NCBI RefSeq assembly: GCF_005144885.1 | Contig: NZ_CP039690.1 | Span: forward strand, 1,997,001 to 2,061,000 | Length of the DNA stretch: 64,000 nt | Origin: Phreatobacter stygius | GTDB lineage: Bacteria; Pseudomonadota; Alphaproteobacteria; Rhizobiales; Phreatobacteraceae | Direction: 5' to 3' | Shown here: one piece after another, positions 16,578 to 25,100 of the stretch | How the letters are laid out: the number at the start of each line of letters is the position of its first letter | How positions within the stretch are numbered: the first letter of the stretch is position 1 | Notes under the pieces: model-generated | Seen by the model: only the letters and a program-made list of their open reading frames with translations | The model's database searches: none | Told to the model about the DNA's origin: nothing | Program-made: the position numbers and the translations under genes

Positions 16578-18340
16578 GACGCAGCCCCTGGCGCGAGGCT
16601 GAGAGCCAGCGTCGCGTCGATCGGCGCCTGGCTGAGCAGGGCATCGCAGACATCGGCGTCATCGTCATCGGGTGCCAGCGGATCGCGGGCGGACAGGCGA
16701 TGCCGCAGCACCAGATGGGCCAGTGCCAGGCGGCGCATGTCGGAGCCGATCCTGGCCGCCTCATAGGCGAGCACGATGGCCGAGGCGGCATGATAAAGGC
16801 CGCTCGCCATGCGCCGCGTCTCGGCCTCCCGGGCCGGATCGGCCGCCACCTCGGCGGCGAAAGCCGCGGCCCGGTCGAGCGCCCGGCCGAGCGCCCGCTT
16901 CGATACCGCCGGGATGCCCGGCGCCTCCAGCAGACGGCCGAGATAGGCCTTGAGCACGCCGAGCGTCTGTTCGCGCCGGATCGAACGGGCGACATCGAGC
17001 GCGACGATATTGCTGGTGCCTTCCCAGATCGAGCCGAGATGGGCGTCGCGCAGCACGCGGGCGTCCGACCATTCCTCGATATAGCCGGAGCCGCCACGCA
17101 CCTCCATGCCGTCGCCGGTGACCTTGCGGGCGTCGCGGCAGGTGCGGAACTTCATCAGGGGCGTGAGGATGCGCAGAAGCTTGGCCGCCTCGGCATCGCC
17201 GGCATCGGCGCGCCTCAGGCAATCCGCCGTGTGCAGGGCGAGCGACCGGCCCTGCTCGGCCGAGACCATCAGCTTGACCAGTTGCCGGCGCATCAGCGGC
17301 AGCGCGACGAGCTTACCGCCGAAGGCCCGGCGGTGGCGGGCGATGAACAGCGCCTCCTGCGCGGCGCGCAACATCAGGCCGGCCGAGCGCACCGCATTGG
17401 AGAGCCTGGACATGTTGATCATGTCGGTCATCTGCTTGAAGCCAGCGCCCGGCTCGCCGACCAGGTAGGCGGTGGCGCCGTCGAGCACGATCTCGCCGCT
17501 TGCCATCGACCGTGTGCCGAGCTTGTCCTTCAGGCGGACGATGCGATAGCTGTTGCGCTGCCCATCGGCCAGAACCCGCGGCAGCAGGAACAGCGACAAT
17601 CCGCGCGTGCCGGCCGCACCGCCTTCCGGACGGGCCAGCACCATGGCCAGATCGGCGTCGGCATTGGAGCAGAACCACTTGTCGCCGGTCAGCCGCCAGG
17701 TGCCGTCGCCGGCAGGCCTGGCCGCGGTCGTGATCGCGCCGACGTCGGAACCGGCATCCTGCTCGGTCATGAACATCGCGCCCTGGAACAGCTCCGCGAA
17801 ATCCTGCGTGATCAGCCGGTCGCGAAAGCGCGCGACGAGCTCGGCCGAGCCGAACTTGGTCAGCGTCCGGGTCAGCGCGTCGGTCATGCTGACCGGGCAG
17901 CAGAGCCCGAACTCGGCCTGCACGAACAGCATGGTCAGGCCATATTTGATTACCGGCGGCAATGGCGCGGGCCAGCCGAAGACGCCGCCGCGATGCGACA
18001 TGGCGGCAAGCCCGAACCCGGAAAAGGCATGGCGCTCGAGGGCGACATAGCTCGGATGCTTGTCGATCGACTGCCAGTCGGCGCCGCTGCGCGTGCGGCT
18101 CTTCAGCACCGGCGGATGGCTGTCGGCGGCCAGCGCCAGCTGGTCGAGATCCGCCCGCACCAACTGCCCGAGCCGGATGAAATGCGGCTCGACCGCCGCC
18201 ACCAGGTCCGGCGCGCCATAGACCCTGAGCAGCCGGGCAAAATCCGGGTCGCTGAGATAGGCGTTGGTGCCGAAACTGTCGGGAATATTGCGATGGATCA
18301 GCACGGTCTCGGCGCTCATCGGCAGCTCCTCGTCTGCCAT
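16574..18340 (-). CDS. Acyl-CoA dehydrogenase, AidB-like
   Basis: A 588-residue FAD-dependent dehydrogenase, longer than the roughly 380 of the usual family and close to the AidB/DNA-alkylation-response subgroup. Motifs are MTEQDAGSDVGAI, TGDKWFCSNADAD, GTRSMASGEI and the C-terminal SIWEGTSNIVALDVARS, which carries the candidate catalytic glutamate. With a CoA-transferase and a Bug receptor downstream it probably oxidises the activated acid. It is divergent from a LysR gene 96 bp away, the likely regulator. Confidence 0.88.
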   Translation of the reverse strand: MADEELPMSAETVLIHRNIPDSFGTNAYLSDPDFARLLRVYGAPDLVAAVEPHFIRLGQLVRADLDQLALAADSHPPVLKSRTRSGADWQSIDKHPSYVALERHAFSGFGLAAMSHRGGVFGWPAPLPPVIKYGLTMLFVQAEFGLCCPVSMTDALTRTLTKFGSAELVARFRDRLITQDFAELFQGAMFMTEQDAGSDVGAITTAARPAGDGTWRLTGDKWFCSNADADLAMVLARPEGGAAGTRGLSLFLLPRVLADGQRNSYRIVRLKDKLGTRSMASGEIVLDGATAYLVGEPGAGFKQMTDMINMSRLSNAVRSAGLMLRAAQEALFIARHRRAFGGKLVALPLMRRQLVKLMVSAEQGRSLALHTADCLRRADAGDAEAAKLLRILTPLMKFRTCRDARKVTGDGMEVRGGSGYIEEWSDARVLRDAHLGSIWEGTSNIVALDVARSIRREQTLGVLKAYLGRLLEAPGIPAVSKRALGRALDRAAAFAAEVAADPAREAETRRMASGLYHAASAIVLAYEAARIGSDMRRLALAHLVLRHRLSARDPLAPDDDDADVCDALLSQAPIDATLALSLAPGAAS

Positions 18341-18436
18341 GAGCGTTAACAGCGGGGCTTTACCGGCTCCAATATTGAATTAGCATCCGGCAATAGCGAA
18401 AAGACTATCGATGCGGCCACGGGAGGGCCCAGGCCA

Positions 18437-19354
18437 ATGGCTCCGACCTTTCGTCAATTGCGCTATTTCGCCGTGCTGGCGGAGGAGCTGCATTTCGGCC
18501 GGGCGGCACGCCGCCTCAACATGTCACAGCCGCCGCTGAGCACCGGCATCCGCCAGCTGGAGGAAGACCTGCAGGTCCGGCTGGTCGAACGCTCCAGCCG
18601 GCGGGTCACCTTGACGAGGGCTGGAGAAACCTTCGCGGTGCGGGCCCGCATGCTGCTGGGGCAATTGTCGGAGGCCGAGGCCCTGACGCGCAAGATCGCC
18701 GCAAGCCCCGGCGGGGTGGTCCGCGTCGGTCTCGTCCCGTCGATGATCTTTCGCGGCCTGCCCGGCATGCTGCATGCCTTCCGCGAGCGCCACGCCGGCT
18801 ATACCGTGGAGATCCGCGAGATGAATTCGGCGACCCAGCTCGCGGCGATCTTCGAGAGCAAGATCGATATCGGTTTCGTTCACGGCATGCCGCTGCCGCC
18901 TGGCGTCGCCTCGCTGCTGATCATGGACGAGCCCTTCGTCTGCTGCCTGCCGGCATCCCATCCGCTGGCAGCCTTGAAACAGGTGTCGTTGCGCGCCCTG
19001 GCGCTCGAGCCGCTGATCATCTTCGCGCGGCCGCTGGCGCCGCATTACCACGACCACATCATCGCCCTGTTCCGCGACGCCGGTGTCGAGCCGCGCATCA
19101 TGCACGAGGTCAGCCACTGGCTGACCGTGGTCGCGCTGGTTGCCCATGAGCTCGGTATTGCCTTGGTGCCGCGCTCGCTCAGCCATGCCGGTATCGCGCG
19201 CACGGTCTTTCTGCCGCTCGAGGAGGCGGCCGGCCTGCACGAGGCCCGCGCCATCTGGTCGTCGGAAGAGCAGCATGACGGCCGCGACCGGTTGATCGCC
19301 TGCGTGCGCGAGGTGCTGGACCGCACCGCGCCGGGGACCATTGGTCCGGCTTGA
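18437..19354 (+). CDS. LysR-family transcriptional regulator (BenM/CatM-like type)
   Basis: A 305-residue LysR regulator beginning MAPTFRQLRYFAVLAEELHFGRAARRLNMSQ, the N-terminus typical of the BenM/CatM/CbnR branch that senses aromatic or organic acids. The effector domain follows from about residue 90. It is divergent from the dehydrogenase/CoA-transferase/Bug operon and is its likely activator. ATG 18437 follows GGGAGG. Confidence 0.88.
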   Translation: MAPTFRQLRYFAVLAEELHFGRAARRLNMSQPPLSTGIRQLEEDLQVRLVERSSRRVTLTRAGETFAVRARMLLGQLSEAEALTRKIAASPGGVVRVGLVPSMIFRGLPGMLHAFRERHAGYTVEIREMNSATQLAAIFESKIDIGFVHGMPLPPGVASLLIMDEPFVCCLPASHPLAALKQVSLRALALEPLIIFARPLAPHYHDHIIALFRDAGVEPRIMHEVSHWLTVVALVAHELGIALVPRSLSHAGIARTVFLPLEEAAGLHEARAIWSSEEQHDGRDRLIACVREVLDRTAPGTIGPA

Positions 19355-19364
19355 GCGCGGCGCG

Positions 19365-20552
19365 TTACGTCTGCGGCGTGTCGCGGACCAGGATGCCGAG
19401 CGCCACCAGCCGGCGGCAGAAGGCAAGCGCGGCTTCGCCGCCGAGCGACCGGGGCGTCGCGCCGTCTTCCAGCGCGGCAAGCCAGTCGAGTTCGGCGCCG
19501 CTCAGCTTCTCCGGCTCGCCCGCCCAGCGCAGCTCGGCACCTTCGCCGACCGGCACGACATAGTGGTGCACCGAGTCCGCCAGGATCAGCCGGTCGTCGG
19601 CATCCGGCGCCGGCGCCAGCAGCCCGCGGCCGGACATCGGCATGCGGTCGGCGGCCAATTGCTGCAGGAACTGCATCGATGCGAGGTCGAGCCCGGCTTC
19701 GGTGGCGACCAGGGCCAGCCGTTCGGCGGCCGCCGCCGGCAGTTTCCCGCGCGCCGCCTCGTCATTCAGCCGCCAGGTGCGGAACGACTGGCGCAAGGCC
19801 GGCTCACGCGCCTCCATCTGGTCGAGCGCCGCGCGCAGGGCGTCCGCCCAGCTCGGCTCGAGCAATCCGATCGTCGCATGCAGCGAGGGTTCGCCGCCGC
19901 CCTGGACCGAGGCGTCGTGCAGCACGCCGCGCGGCACGAACAGCACGTCGCCGGCGCGCAGCACCACCTCGCGCCCGCCGTCCGGGTCGTGGTCGCGCGG
20001 CGCCGTATCCCATGGCGTCTTGCGGGTCGCGTGCGGCACCGCCGCTTCGCCCCAGACGCGCCAGCGCTTTTCGCCCGCGACCTGCAGCACCAATACGTCA
20101 TGGGTATCGAAATGGGTGCGGAAGCCCTGCGCGCCCGGCGGGGTCAGGTAGATATTGGCCTGGACCGCATGCAGGAAGACCCGTTCCAATCCGCGGCAGA
20201 AGCGCGCCAGGGGCGGGTGGAACTCGTGGAACTGCGACACGACAAGCGTCGCGCCGCCGTCGAACAGCGGGAACAGCCGGGACGGGTCGATCTTGCCGTC
20301 GGAGAAGGTGAAGAGCTCATCGGGAACGCCGGCGCTGCCGCTGCGCCCGCTGTCGGCCATGCTGACACGCGGGATCTGCGCCGCCTCGGTCTTCAGGAAG
20401 GCATCGAGATCGGCGATCGACAGCAGCCTGTCGAAGCGGCGGCGATCGGTCGCCGCGAAATGCCGCATGGTCGCGGCCTCGCGCAGCTTCAGACCGTCCT
20501 CGATGGACAGGTCACCGAAGGCAAGCGCGAAGGCTTCCGCGGCCAGCGTCAT
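19365..20552 (-). CDS. Cupin-4 / JmjC-type Fe(II) 2-oxoglutarate oxygenase
   Basis: A 395-residue cupin-4 protein related to the ribosomal oxygenases RoxA/YcfD and MINA/NO66, which hydroxylate arginine or histidine side chains. The iron triad is H147-x-D149 in THFDTHD and H212 in RGVLHDAS. The family sequence VLQVAGEKRWRVW and AGDVLFVPRG are intact, and a helical C-terminal domain follows. AGAGGA-like Shine-Dalgarno bases precede ATG 20552. It is 32 bp downstream of a Tat-exported repeat protein, so a peptide or protein substrate next door is a reasonable guess. 2-oxoglutarate use is inferred from the family. Confidence 0.85.
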   Translation of the reverse strand: MTLAAEAFALAFGDLSIEDGLKLREAATMRHFAATDRRRFDRLLSIADLDAFLKTEAAQIPRVSMADSGRSGSAGVPDELFTFSDGKIDPSRLFPLFDGGATLVVSQFHEFHPPLARFCRGLERVFLHAVQANIYLTPPGAQGFRTHFDTHDVLVLQVAGEKRWRVWGEAAVPHATRKTPWDTAPRDHDPDGGREVVLRAGDVLFVPRGVLHDASVQGGGEPSLHATIGLLEPSWADALRAALDQMEAREPALRQSFRTWRLNDEAARGKLPAAAAERLALVATEAGLDLASMQFLQQLAADRMPMSGRGLLAPAPDADDRLILADSVHHYVVPVGEGAELRWAGEPEKLSGAELDWLAALEDGATPRSLGGEAALAFCRRLVALGILVRDTPQT

Positions 20553-20584
20553 GTCGATCCTCTGATGCGGCTGAGCTAACCGGC

Positions 20585-20950
20585 TTACCAGCCGCGACCA
20601 CCGCCGCGCGGATCGCGCGGGTCGTTGTCGGTGACGCGGGCCCGACGGCGATAGGTCCGGACGCGTCCGCGGCCCTCGGCATCATAGGGGTCGTTGTCGG
20701 TGCCGCGCCGGCGGATATAGCGGCCACGCCCGCGGCCCTCGGCGTCATAAGGATCGCTGTCGGTGACGCGCAACCGCTGGGCCTCGGCGGTGGTTGGAGC
20801 CGCCACCGTTCCGACCGCCGCGAGCGCCGCGGCGCCGAGCGCCGTCTTGAACATGAACAACCGACGGCTCAGCGCCTTGTCCGACGGCGCTGCCGTTTCC
20901 GGCGTCACGGCATCCCCAGGCATCGCCTTGTCGTTGCTGGCATCGGTCAT
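20585..20950 (-). CDS. Small Tat-exported repeat protein, possible oxygenase substrate
   Basis: A 121-residue protein of unknown function. Residues 28-30 (SRR, then LFMFKTALGAAALAAVG) form a twin-arginine signal, ending at AEAQ near residue 58. The mature part is about 63 residues and is almost wholly three repeats: TDSDPYDAEGRGR (63-75), TDNDPYDAEGRGR (84-96) and TDNDPRDPRGGGRG (107-120), joined by Arg/Tyr-rich linkers and ending in W. The D-x-D-P-x-D core could bind cations. ATG 20950 has GGGAG seven bases upstream. The downstream cupin-4 oxygenase is probably co-transcribed. Confidence 0.75.
   Translation of the reverse strand: MTDASNDKAMPGDAVTPETAAPSDKALSRRLFMFKTALGAAALAAVGTVAAPTTAEAQRLRVTDSDPYDAEGRGRGRYIRRRGTDNDPYDAEGRGRVRTYRRRARVTDNDPRDPRGGGRGW
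20600..20770 (-). repeat. Three imperfect coding repeats (about 39 bp)
   Basis: Copies at 20669-20707 and 20732-20770 differ at few positions (period 63 bp). A third, more diverged copy ends at 20638 (period 69 bp). They encode the TD-x-DP motifs of the small Tat protein. Confidence 0.9.
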
Positions 20951-21064
20951 GGTGCACTCCCACATCACGTCCGATCAGGCGGCGAACGTGAAATTAGAAC
21001 CAATCGAATCTTGCCACAGCTTGACGCCTCGGCCAACCGAAAAATTGACCTTGCGTCAAGGCAC

Positions 21065-21087
21065 GACCTGACGTTGCACGTCAGGTC
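21065..21087. promoter_or_regulatory. Perfect 10-bp dyad with 3-base centre
   Basis: GACCTGACGT and ACGTCAGGTC are exact inverted copies around TGC. The dyad lies 115 bp upstream of the Tat-repeat start and 510 bp before typA. It has no T-run and looks more like an operator than a terminator; the regulator is unknown. Confidence 0.5.
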
Positions 21088-21537
21088 AACGGTTTGGACT
21101 GATTGAGGAAAATGCGGGCAAGGCCGCGGCCGAAGTGCCGGTTATCGTGTGTCCGGCGCGGCGTTGGATTGGAGGGGAGGAGACCACGTTCAAGGGGTCG
21201 CAGATTGCGGTCCCCTCCCGTCCGAGCCAGTGAGCCGGCGACGCAATACCAGATGCCGGTTCAGCTTTGTTTGTGCAGGACCGGTGCCAAAGCGATCGAC
21301 GAGCGGGCCAATCAACATGATGTGGCCGTCCGGGCAACCTGCCGCTAAATGTCGGCTCGGTGTCGCCGAGCCCTCAACATCTCTCGCGGAATGCGCTTGC
21401 AAAATGCGAGACCCCTCGCAGAATGGGAGGATCGGTGGCCGGTATCGGGCCGGTTAAGTACCGGTTTGGAGGTCGGCTCTGCGCTCTTGCCGTTGCGCCG
21501 GGCGCGGGCCTCCTATATGTGCACCGCAGCAAGGCAT

Positions 21538-21569
21538 GCGGGCCCACGGTTCACGGGGGCCCGCTTTTT
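21538..21569 (+). terminator. Terminator-like hairpin in the typA leader
   Basis: GCGGGCCC (21538-21545) pairs with GGGCCCGC (21557-21564) and is followed by TTTTT. It ends 26 bp before the typA start codon, so it either stops an upstream transcript or acts as an attenuator. Confidence 0.65.
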
Positions 21570-21595
21570 CGCTTTCCGCGACGGACGTCCGCACC

Positions 21596-23422
21596 ATGAA
21601 CATGCGCAATATCGCCATCATCGCCCACGTCGACCATGGCAAGACCACGCTGGTCGACAAGTTGCTCCAGCAATCGGGCTCGTTCCGCGAGAACCAGCGT
21701 GTGGCTGAGCGCGTGATGGATTCGAACGACCTGGAGAAGGAACGCGGCATCACCATCCTGGCCAAGGCGACCTCGGTCGTCTGGAAGGATACCCGCATCA
21801 ATATCGTCGACACCCCCGGCCACGCCGATTTCGGCGGCGAGGTCGAGCGCATCCTGTCGATGGTCGACGGTGCGATCGTGCTGGTCGACGCCGCCGAGGG
21901 CCCGATGCCGCAGACCAAGTTCGTGGTCGGCAAGGCGCTGAAGATCGGCCTCCGGCCGATCGTCGCGATCAACAAGATCGACCGGCCCGACGCCCGCCAC
22001 GTCGAGGTCGTCAACGAGGTGTTCGACCTGTTCGCGGCGCTCGACGCCACCGACGACCAGCTCGACTTTCCGATCCTCTACGGCTCCGGCCGCGAAGGCT
22101 GGATGGCCACCAAGCCCGAAGGCCCGATCGACCAGGGCCTGGCGCCGCTGTTCGACCTGGTGCTCGCCCATGTGCCGCCGGCCAAGGTCGAGCCCGGCGG
22201 CTTCCGCATGCTCGGAACGCTCCTGGAAGCCAATCCCTTCCTCGGCCGCATGATCACCGGCCGGATCTCATCCGGCTCGGTCAAGCCGAACCAGCCGATC
22301 AAGGTTCTGGCACGCGACGGCTCGCTGGTCGAAACCGGCCGCGTCTCGAAAATCCTCGCCTTCCGCGGCATCGAGCGCCAGCCGATCGACGAAGGTGTCG
22401 CCGGCGACATCGTCGCGATTGCCGGCCTGTCCAAGGGGTCGGTGGCCGACACCTTCTGCGCGATGGAGGTCGACACCCCGATCCAGGCCCAGCCGATCGA
22501 TCCGCCGACCGTCACCATGAGCTTCATCGTCAACGACTCGCCGCTCGCCGGCACCGAGGGCGACAAGGTGACCAGCCGGATGATCCGCGACCGTCTGCTC
22601 AAGGAGGCCGAGGGCAATGTCACGCTGAAGATCGAGGAGAGCCCGGACAAGGACTCCTTCTTCGTCTCCGGCCGTGGCGAATTGCAGCTCGCCATCCTGA
22701 TCGAGACCATGCGTCGCGAAGGCTTCGAGATCGCCGTGTCGCGGCCGCGCGTCGTCCTGCAGAAGGGCGAGAACGGCGAGACCCTGGAGCCGATCGAGGA
22801 AGTGCTGATCGACGTCGACGAGGAACATTCCGGCGTCGTCGTGCAGAAGATGAGCGAGCGCAAGGCCGAGATGATCGAGATGCGGCCTTCGGGCGGCAAT
22901 CGCCTGAGGCTGGTGTTCCACGCCCCGACCCGCGGCCTGATCGGCTATCAGGGCGAGTTGATGACCGATACGCGCGGCACGGCGATCATGAACCGCCTGT
23001 TCCACGCCTATGAGCCCTATCGCGGCGAGATCGCGGGCCGCATCAACGGCGTGCTGATCTCCAACGACATTGGCGAGGCCGTCGCTTATGCCATGTGGAA
23101 CCTGGAAGATCGCGGCCCGATGGTCATCGATCCCGGCATCCGCGTCTATCGCGGCATGATCATCGGCATCCACAATCGCGACAACGACCTCGAAGTGAAC
23201 GTGCTGAAGGGCAAGAAGCTCACCAATATCCGCACCACCTCGAAGGATGAGGCGGTGCGCCTGACCCCGCCGATCCGCATGACCCTGGAGAAGGCGCTGG
23301 CCTGGATCCAGGACGACGAACTGGTCGAGGTGACGCCGAAATCCATCCGGCTGCGCAAGACCCATCTCGACCCCAACGACCGCAAGCGCTTCGAGCGGTC
23401 GTCCAAGGAAGCGGTCGGCTGA
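21596..23422 (+). CDS. typA: Ribosome-associated translational GTPase TypA/BipA
   Basis: A 608-residue GTPase of the EF-G family that acts on the ribosome in stress and 50S assembly. The P-loop AHVDHGKT is at residues 10-17, switch II reads DTPGHADFGGEVER, and NKIDRPDAR is the G4 motif. The C-terminal TypA-specific domain (RLFHAYEPYRGEIAGRINGV) is complete. The start at ATG 21596 (MNMRNIAIIAH) is chosen over the in-frame codon at 21536, which lies inside the leader hairpin. The IS481 element sits 90 bp downstream. Confidence 0.98.
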   Translation: MNMRNIAIIAHVDHGKTTLVDKLLQQSGSFRENQRVAERVMDSNDLEKERGITILAKATSVVWKDTRINIVDTPGHADFGGEVERILSMVDGAIVLVDAAEGPMPQTKFVVGKALKIGLRPIVAINKIDRPDARHVEVVNEVFDLFAALDATDDQLDFPILYGSGREGWMATKPEGPIDQGLAPLFDLVLAHVPPAKVEPGGFRMLGTLLEANPFLGRMITGRISSGSVKPNQPIKVLARDGSLVETGRVSKILAFRGIERQPIDEGVAGDIVAIAGLSKGSVADTFCAMEVDTPIQAQPIDPPTVTMSFIVNDSPLAGTEGDKVTSRMIRDRLLKEAEGNVTLKIEESPDKDSFFVSGRGELQLAILIETMRREGFEIAVSRPRVVLQKGENGETLEPIEEVLIDVDEEHSGVVVQKMSERKAEMIEMRPSGGNRLRLVFHAPTRGLIGYQGELMTDTRGTAIMNRLFHAYEPYRGEIAGRINGVLISNDIGEAVAYAMWNLEDRGPMVIDPGIRVYRGMIIGIHNRDNDLEVNVLKGKKLTNIRTTSKDEAVRLTPPIRMTLEKALAWIQDDELVEVTPKSIRLRKTHLDPNDRKRFERSSKEAVG

Positions 23423-23439
23423 AGCTGGCCCGCGTTTCT

Positions 23440-23457
23440 CGGCGCGCCCGCGCGCCG
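23440..23457 (+). terminator. GC-rich hairpin after typA, possible terminator
   Basis: CGGCGCGC and GCGCGCCG are exact inverted copies around two bases, 18 bp past the typA stop codon. No T-run follows. Confidence 0.3.
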
Positions 23458-23506
23458 GGAATGGCGGCTGCGCCGAGTTGTGAATTGTGGTCGGTCGCAT
23501 CGGTTC

Positions 23507-23512
23507 ACTAGA
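23507..23512. repeat. Left target-site duplication ACTAGA
   Basis: An exact copy is found at 24530-24535, directly after the right IS end. Confidence 0.85.
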
Positions 23513-24529
23513 TGTTTGATCCCGGGCTTTGATGGTGCAATCTCGATGCAGGAATCGAGGGACGCGCTATGGGCCAGGTTCTCCACGGGAGCGCCACGAC
23601 GACTGAGGCGGTCCGTCGAGCGATACAACATAGTCAAGAGAGCCTGAGGGCTCTGTCTAAGCGCTACGGGATTAACCAGAAGACGGTCGCGAAGTGGAAG
23701 AAGCGGACCTCGGTGACCGATGTGCCGACCGGGCCGAAGAACCCGACTTCGACAGTGCTGACGATTGAGGAAGAGGCCGTGATCGTCGCCTTCCGGAAGC
23801 ATACTTTGCTGCCGCTCGACGACTGCCTCTATGCGCTACAGCCGACGATCCCGACGCTGACGCGGTCATCCCTGCACCGCTGCCTGCAGCGTCACGGGAT
23901 CAGCCGCCTGCCCGAGGTCGAAGGCGAGAAGCCGGCGAAGACGAAGTTCAAATCCTATCCGATCGGCTTCTTCCACATCGATATCGCCGAGGTGCAGACC
24001 GCTGAGGGCAAGCTGTACCTCTATGTCGCCATCGATCGCACGAGCAAATTCGCCGTCGTACAGATCGTCAGGAAGACGGGGCGGACCTCCGCGTCAGCCT
24101 TCCTCTCGGCCTTGATCGAGGCCGTCCCCTACAAGATCCATACCGTTCTCACCGACAACGGCATCCAGTTCACCTTCCCGCCACGGTATGCCGATGGTCC
24201 GACGGCGCGCTACGTGACGCACATGTTCGGCATGCGCTGCCAGGAGAACGGCATCGAGCACCGCCTCACCAAGGTGAAGCACCCTTGGACTAACGGCCAG
24301 GTCGAGCGCATGAACCGCACCATCAAAGAAGCCACCGTCAAGCGTTACCACTACGACAGCCACCGGCAGTTCGAAGCGCATCTCGCCGACTTCGTCAGCG
24401 CCTACAATTTCGGGCGGAGGCTGAAGACCCTCAAGGGCCTCACACCCTACGAATTCATCTGCAAACTCTGGACAACAGAGCCTCAACGATTCAGGCTCGA
24501 TCCACTCCATCAAATGCCGGGACTAAACA
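23513..24529 (+). mobile_element. IS481-family insertion sequence, complete, 1,017 bp
   Basis: The ends are 23-bp imperfect inverted repeats (23513-23535 and 24507-24529): TGTTT-GA/AG-TCCCGG-GC/CA-TTTGATGG, 19 of 23 positions identical. A 6-bp direct repeat ACTAGA flanks the element on both sides (23507-23512 and 24530-24535), the expected target duplication. One uninterrupted transposase gene fills the element. The intact ends, intact gene and exact duplication suggest a recent, possibly still active insertion. Confidence 0.93.
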
Positions 24530-24534
24530 ACTAG
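23569..24534 (+). CDS. IS481-family DDE transposase
   Basis: A 321-residue transposase. The N-terminal helix-turn-helix (SLRALSKRYGINQKTVAKWKK) recognises the IS ends. The rve integrase core follows from about residue 130, with catalytic D in FFHIDIAEV, D in LTDNGIQF and E in NGQVERMNR. The C-terminus keeps the family's AYNFGRRLKTLKGLTPYE. The stop codon TAG at 24532-24534 lies outside the element, within the duplicated target sequence, so the insertion site itself ends the protein. Confidence 0.95.
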   Translation: MGQVLHGSATTTEAVRRAIQHSQESLRALSKRYGINQKTVAKWKKRTSVTDVPTGPKNPTSTVLTIEEEAVIVAFRKHTLLPLDDCLYALQPTIPTLTRSSLHRCLQRHGISRLPEVEGEKPAKTKFKSYPIGFFHIDIAEVQTAEGKLYLYVAIDRTSKFAVVQIVRKTGRTSASAFLSALIEAVPYKIHTVLTDNGIQFTFPPRYADGPTARYVTHMFGMRCQENGIEHRLTKVKHPWTNGQVERMNRTIKEATVKRYHYDSHRQFEAHLADFVSAYNFGRRLKTLKGLTPYEFICKLWTTEPQRFRLDPLHQMPGLNN

Positions 24535-24535
24535 A
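24530..24535. repeat. Right target-site duplication ACTAGA
   Basis: Identical to 23507-23512. It contains the transposase stop codon TAG. Confidence 0.85.
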
Positions 24536-24589
24536 ATGGGTATAGAGTGGCTGGCGCCCATCGCCGGACATGCTCATCAGAGGAACGCC

Positions 24590-24991
24590 ATGCGCAACCT
24601 GCTCGCCATTGCAGCCTTTTCCGCTTTCATTGCCGCGCCGCAGCTCGCCTCCGCCCAGGATGCCGCCGCGGGCCAGCGCGTCTTCGCCCAGTGCAGGGCA
24701 TGCCACCAGGTCGGCGAGACCGCCCGCAATGGCGTCGGGCCGCAGTTGAACGGCCTGTTCGGGCGGACCGCCGGCACGGTCGCCGGCTTCAACTATTCCG
24801 ATGCCTATAAGCGGCCGGACGTCGCCTCGAAGGTCTGGAGCGAAGAGAATTTCGGCGTCTATATCCGCGATCCGCGCGGCGTCACGCCGGGCACCCGCAT
24901 GGTCTTCGCCGGGTTGCGCAACGATCAACAGGTCGCCGACCTGACCGCCTATCTCAAGACCTTCGGCCCGGACGGCAAGCCGCGCCCCTGA
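24590..24991 (+). CDS. Periplasmic class I c-type cytochrome
   Basis: A 133-residue cytochrome c. A signal peptide covers about residues 1-22 (SAFIAAPQLASA), the haem-binding CRACH is at 35-39, and M104 in GTRMVFAG is the sixth ligand. It resembles the soluble cytochrome c2/c550 group and probably carries electrons between periplasmic complexes. The start at ATG 24590 has AGAGGA upstream; the open frame back to 24536 lacks signal-peptide character. The IS element ends only 60 bp upstream and may have displaced the native promoter. Confidence 0.93.
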   Translation: MRNLLAIAAFSAFIAAPQLASAQDAAAGQRVFAQCRACHQVGETARNGVGPQLNGLFGRTAGTVAGFNYSDAYKRPDVASKVWSEENFGVYIRDPRGVTPGTRMVFAGLRNDQQVADLTAYLKTFGPDGKPRP

Positions 24992-25017
24992 CGTCGGGCA
25001 CCGGTCGACGGTTCACG

Positions 25018-25046
25018 GGGCGGCCCGACGGCCGCCCTTGGCTTTT
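25018..25046 (+). terminator. Terminator after the cytochrome c gene
   Basis: GGGCGGCC (25018-25025) and GGCCGCCC (25030-25037) form an 8-bp stem with a CGAC loop, followed by TTGGCTTTT. Confidence 0.65.
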
Positions 25047-25100
25047 CCGCGCTGGTTACCCTCGCCGCCATGGGATGAGCCACGCCGCCATCGGCGATGA

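Larger units (their letters stand above)
20951..21595. other. 645-bp gene-free region before typA
   Basis: No convincing coding sequence was found on either strand. It contains the promoter side of the Tat-repeat gene, a perfect dyad at 21065-21087, a small CCTTG-CGT-CAAGG hairpin at 21049-21061, and a terminator-like stem with a T-run just before typA. The middle part (about 21100-21480) shows nothing recognisable. Confidence 0.6.

Noticed and set aside
21121-21480. Short open frames in the typA upstream region
   Set aside because: Frames on both strands lack ribosome binding sites and any recognisable protein pattern.
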